A DNA stretch of 7,929 nt from Acidobacteriota bacterium (lineage in GTDB: Bacteria > Acidobacteriota > Terriglobia > UBA7540). The notes under the pieces were generated by a model that did not search any database, had not been told where the DNA came from, and saw nothing but the letters and a program-made list of their open reading frames with translations. The stretch lies in the NCBI GenBank assembly GCA_021780055.1, contig JAJXZM010000074.1, positions 1 through 7,929 on the forward strand, written 5' to 3'. The translations under genes were made by a program, and so were the position numbers. Below, piece by piece: positions 5,445 through 7,929 of the stretch; the first letter of the stretch is position 1, and each line of letters opens with the position of its first letter.

Positions 5445-6731
5445 ATGGAACGGCGTAGCAGCAAACAAGATCATCCGCCCAGCGGCGGGAATGGCGGCGA
5501 ATCGCGGCGAACGTTCTTGAAGACGGCTCTCGGTGCAGGAAGCGCAGCCGCCGGATTTTCGATTGCTCGTGCCGCCCGGACAGGCAGTGGCCGTACTCGT
5601 TGGAAAGCACATGAGGTGGCAAGAATTCCGGAGGGATACCAGGTTGCCGTCGCGGATGTTAACGGCGACGGCCGGCCGGATATTCTTGCGCTGAGTTCCG
5701 GGCAGAACATTGTTGACTGGTACCAGGACCCTTCATGGCGCACGCGGTCCGTCACCACTTCAACCGAGAAGAACATCAGCCTGGCGCCGCTGTTTAAACC
5801 GGGTTATCCCTCGCAGGGCATGGCGCTCGCCAGCGGATTCAATCTGGACCATGCAGAAGCGGGCGGAGACCTCTGGTGGGCGCAGCTTGGCACCTCGCTC
5901 GATTCCGAGTGGTCTCTCAGGCCGATCGGACGCATCCCCGGTTCACACCGGCTGCACTGGGCCGACCTTGATGGAGATGGGCAGTTGGAGCTGGTGGTGG
6001 TACCGATCGTGGGCGCAGGAGCAAGGCCTCCTGATTATTCCGTCCCGGCGCAGATCACCTGGTTCCAGATGCCCGAGGCGATGCTGTCGGGCCATGCCCA
6101 AGCCGCCCTGGCGCGGTCAAGCAAATGGGCGCCGCACCTGATTGACGACACGCTGAACCTGGCTCACGGGGTCCACGTAATGGACTGGAACGGCGACGGC
6201 CGCGATGAAATTCTGACCGCAAGCGCCCAGGGCGTGAATTTGTTTATGTCGAAAGGACAAGGGACAAACCTGGAGTGGACCAGGAAACTCCTCACTGCCG
6301 GCGATCAGACCGAGCGCTATCACGGCGCCAGCGAAATCGATGTGGGCAATGTTCACGGCCGGCGATTCCTGGCTACCATTGAGCCCTGGCACGGGGACAA
6401 GGTGGTGGTCTACCCAAGCGGCAAAAACGGATTTGGTGAGCGGCTGGTGATTGATTCCAGCTTCAAGAACGGGCACGCACTGGTCTGTGCTGACCTTGAC
6501 GGCGACGGCAACGACGAAATCGTGGCCGGCTACCGCGGCCCGGGAACTTCACTCTTTATCTATCATGCGAAGGATGATCAGGGAACCGCCTGGGAACGCG
6601 AAACGCTCGACACGGAGATGGCCGCATCCTGCCTGGCGATTGCAGACATCAACGGGGACGGCCGCCCGGACATCGTCGCCATCGGCTCGTCAACCGGCAA
6701 CGTCAAATGGTATGAGAATTTGGGGTCCTGA
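5445..6731 (+). CDS. Tat-exported FG-GAP/VCBS repeat beta-propeller protein
   Basis: From the ATG at 5445 the protein has 428 residues. The N-terminus carries a twin-arginine signal: SRRTFLK at 20-26, then an Ala/Gly-rich segment, with likely cleavage after ARA near residue 43. Folding before export is therefore expected. The mature part holds five Ca-binding-type loops: DVNGDG (71-76), DLDGDG (174-179), DWNGDG (247-252), DLDGDG (350-355) and DINGDG (401-406). These are typical of FG-GAP/VCBS blades in integrin-like propellers. The spacing suggests about seven blades, some with degenerate loops. The first and last repeats are very alike (GDGRPDI followed by WYQ or WYE), as expected if they close the ring. 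No separate catalytic domain is visible. Related propellers occur in carbohydrate-acting and adhesion proteins, so the function is open. A TTG at 5385 would add 20 unlikely residues. There is no clear Shine-Dalgarno. Confidence 0.9.
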   Translation: MERRSSKQDHPPSGGNGGESRRTFLKTALGAGSAAAGFSIARAARTGSGRTRWKAHEVARIPEGYQVAVADVNGDGRPDILALSSGQNIVDWYQDPSWRTRSVTTSTEKNISLAPLFKPGYPSQGMALASGFNLDHAEAGGDLWWAQLGTSLDSEWSLRPIGRIPGSHRLHWADLDGDGQLELVVVPIVGAGARPPDYSVPAQITWFQMPEAMLSGHAQAALARSSKWAPHLIDDTLNLAHGVHVMDWNGDGRDEILTASAQGVNLFMSKGQGTNLEWTRKLLTAGDQTERYHGASEIDVGNVHGRRFLATIEPWHGDKVVVYPSGKNGFGERLVIDSSFKNGHALVCADLDGDGNDEIVAGYRGPGTSLFIYHAKDDQGTAWERETLDTEMAASCLAIADINGDGRPDIVAIGSSTGNVKWYENLGS

Positions 6732-6878
6732 ACGGGAACAATGCTTTCATTGGATGTGCTGAAGGCTTACGGATTGGTTATTGTTTGTTGGTTGCGGCTG
6801 GCTGTGCTCGCCGTGTGTCGCTCTACCGGCCGTCCGCAACTTAGAGACAATGGTGGTCGCCCAAGGAGGATGACCCGA

Positions 6879-7631
6879 ATGTTAACCCCCTCAGCCGTTC
6901 GTTTTATCCTCGTCCTTCTACTGTTACCGCTGTCTGGTCTTGCTTGGCAGAAACCCCCAGAGTCCTCAGCCAGTGTGTCTCCACAGAAGACACTCTTCGT
7001 CAACCTCGGCTGCGAGCAAAAGCAGGAGACGAACCCTGTCTATAGCCCCGTCTCACTCTCTGAACAAGGGCGGTGGCGTGCTTACGTTGAGGTCGGCTTA
7101 CAGGACAATCGCGGGTGCCTGAGCACCACGCGTCTGTGGGTATCCAAGGCCCGGTCTCCATACCGGCTGGCCTATATGATACCCCCCAAGCGCACAGCCC
7201 AAAGAAATGGAATGGAGATTCTGGGCTGGGCCAGAAATTCCAGGATGCTCCTGGTTCTGACAGAGCAATGGCAAGTGGGGTCAGACGCACCAGATACCCA
7301 ACAGGTGCTTGCCGTCGATGCTGGAACTGGGATGGTTTATGAGCCCAACCTGTCAGAACTGCTGGAGGCGCACAAGGGTAAACAGTGCTCTTTTCGTGTG
7401 ACCGACGCGGGATCCAGTTCCGACAGGAACGCCAACATTCTTGTTCGAGCGAAGTTTTCTACCTGGTTCGATGTCGATGAGACACTGGAAGACGTGACTC
7501 CGGCAAAGCGCTGCGGTGATTTCGAAGAAACGTGGAGTTTTAATTACGCGACTGGAGAGATCAAAACGGTGGCGAATTCCGAGCCCATGGACATCTTCAA
7601 AAACTATCTGCCCAATCCTCGCCAGAAATAG
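6879..7631 (+). CDS. Secreted protein of unknown function (Sec signal peptide)
   Basis: The protein has 250 residues and I do not recognise the family. The start is well fixed: AAGGAGG at 6863-6869 lies 9 nt before the ATG at 6879. An earlier ATG at 6870 touches the Shine-Dalgarno, and the frame open upstream to 6741 is probably chance. Residues 1-23 form a clear Sec signal peptide (a single Arg, then a Leu-rich core, ending SGLAW). The mature chain has four cysteines (45, 80, 170, 212), which could form two disulfides in an extracytoplasmic protein. The segment GWARNSRMLLVLTEQW (116-131), followed by QQVLAVDAGTG, recalls a single beta-propeller-like blade, but this is weak. No transmembrane segment follows the signal. 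It lies 147 nt after the VCBS gene on the same strand. Codon use looks less GC-biased than in its neighbours by eye. Confidence 0.8.
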   Translation: MLTPSAVRFILVLLLLPLSGLAWQKPPESSASVSPQKTLFVNLGCEQKQETNPVYSPVSLSEQGRWRAYVEVGLQDNRGCLSTTRLWVSKARSPYRLAYMIPPKRTAQRNGMEILGWARNSRMLLVLTEQWQVGSDAPDTQQVLAVDAGTGMVYEPNLSELLEAHKGKQCSFRVTDAGSSSDRNANILVRAKFSTWFDVDETLEDVTPAKRCGDFEETWSFNYATGEIKTVANSEPMDIFKNYLPNPRQK

Positions 7632-7737
7632 CCAGGAAGCAGAGGCCGCAAGAATCCTGTTTTGTAGCTCTTATATTGCGATACACTACGAAGGTCGCTG
7701 GTTCCATTCGACTCTGAGAATACGCCATTGTTCATTG

Positions 7738-7762
7738 GCCTGAGGAACCCAGGCTAGCTTTT
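7738..7762 (+). terminator. Possible rho-independent terminator after the secreted-protein gene
   Basis: GCCTG (7738-7742) and CAGGC (7750-7754) pair around a 7-nt loop. The stem can be extended outward by G-T and T-A pairs, and TTTT follows at 7759-7762. It lies about 106 nt beyond the stop at 7631, between two convergent genes. The stem is short and the T tract weak, so this is tentative. The 7632-7737 stretch before it holds nothing I can name. Confidence 0.35.
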
Positions 7763-7787
7763 CATTGAAAACTCCTGCACGCACACT

Positions 7788-7929
7788 TCAAACAATCCGG
7801 TCGGGGTCGCTGGTGTCGGGCAATTGCCCGTGGTAGCGAAAGATCAGCTTGAGCAGGCGCACAAATATACGCGACTGCTTGCGGACGTACCACTGGTCGG
7901 CGGCGCGCCGATTCCCGAGCGCGTAAGTC
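7788..7929 (-). CDS. C-terminal fragment of an unidentified protein (5' end outside window)
   Basis: On the minus strand the frame is open from the right edge (first full codon 7928-7926) to a TGA at 7790-7788, giving 46 residues. The composition looks protein-like: [14 protein letters not shown], then [10 protein letters not shown], ending with the acidic-basic tail DTSDPDRIV. The other open minus-strand frame gives an Arg/Pro/Ala-rich product typical of a shadow frame. I do not recognise the family. The amphipathic, Arg-rich helix-like stretch would suit a C-terminal helix. It converges on the secreted-protein gene, with the candidate terminator in between. Confidence 0.5.
   Translation of the reverse strand, partial: TYALGNRRAADQWYVRKQSRIFVRLLKLIFRYHGQLPDTSDPDRIV

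Noticed and set aside
6741..6878. Upstream extension of the secreted-protein frame with a hydrophobic stretch
   Set aside because: The strong AAGGAGG at 6863 and the signal peptide starting at 6879 fix the start; the upstream hydrophobic residues are followed by a basic stretch and then a second, better signal peptide.
7691..7725. GGTTCCATTCG-like sequence recalling a tRNA T-arm
   Set aside because: No acceptor stem, anticodon arm or matching T-stem could be assembled around it on either strand.

Overview
The window is ordinary-looking bacterial chromosome of fairly high GC content with compact genes on both strands. No rRNA, tRNA, CRISPR array, transposase or phage gene is visible. The gene set suggests a Gram-negative bacterium: an RlpA-type lipoprotein, a zinc-ribbon rhomboid protease, a Tat-exported FG-GAP/VCBS propeller protein, and a leucine-pathway isomerase. 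The style of the genes and an intergenic repeat of the CCTGAGCG..CGAAGGATC type make Acidobacteriota my best guess. That is an inference from memory, not a proof.

Layout, left to right. (1) 1-372 (+): C-terminal end of an M20 family metallopeptidase. (2) 394-738 and 769-1554 (-): a HIT-family protein preceded by an RlpA/SPOR lipoprotein, 30 nt apart and probably co-transcribed. (3) 1555-1887: divergent intergenic region with a perfect TATAAT box pointing right. (4) about 1888-2832 (+): rhomboid intramembrane protease with an N-terminal zinc ribbon. (5) 2833-2915: convergent gap holding one short dispersed-repeat-like element. (6) 2916-3563 (leuD) and 3773-5194 (leuC), both (-): the two subunits of 3-isopropylmalate dehydratase. 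They are separated by an unusually long 209-nt spacer that contains two heptanucleotide repeat arrays in opposite orientation. (7) 5195-5444: divergent regulatory region with a strong sigma70-like promoter for leuC and a perfect 7+2+7 palindrome lying over the predicted transcription start. (8) 5445-6731 (+): Tat-exported VCBS/FG-GAP protein. (9) 6879-7631 (+): secreted protein of unknown function with a strong Shine-Dalgarno, followed by a possible terminator. (10) 7788-7929 (-): C-terminal tail of an unidentified protein that enters from the right edge.

The genes do not form one system. The clearest functional unit is leuC-leuD (leucine biosynthesis), and the most interesting signals are non-coding: the operator-like palindrome at the leuC start site and the paired heptamer arrays between leuC and leuD. 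I found no evidence of a new defence or mobile system.
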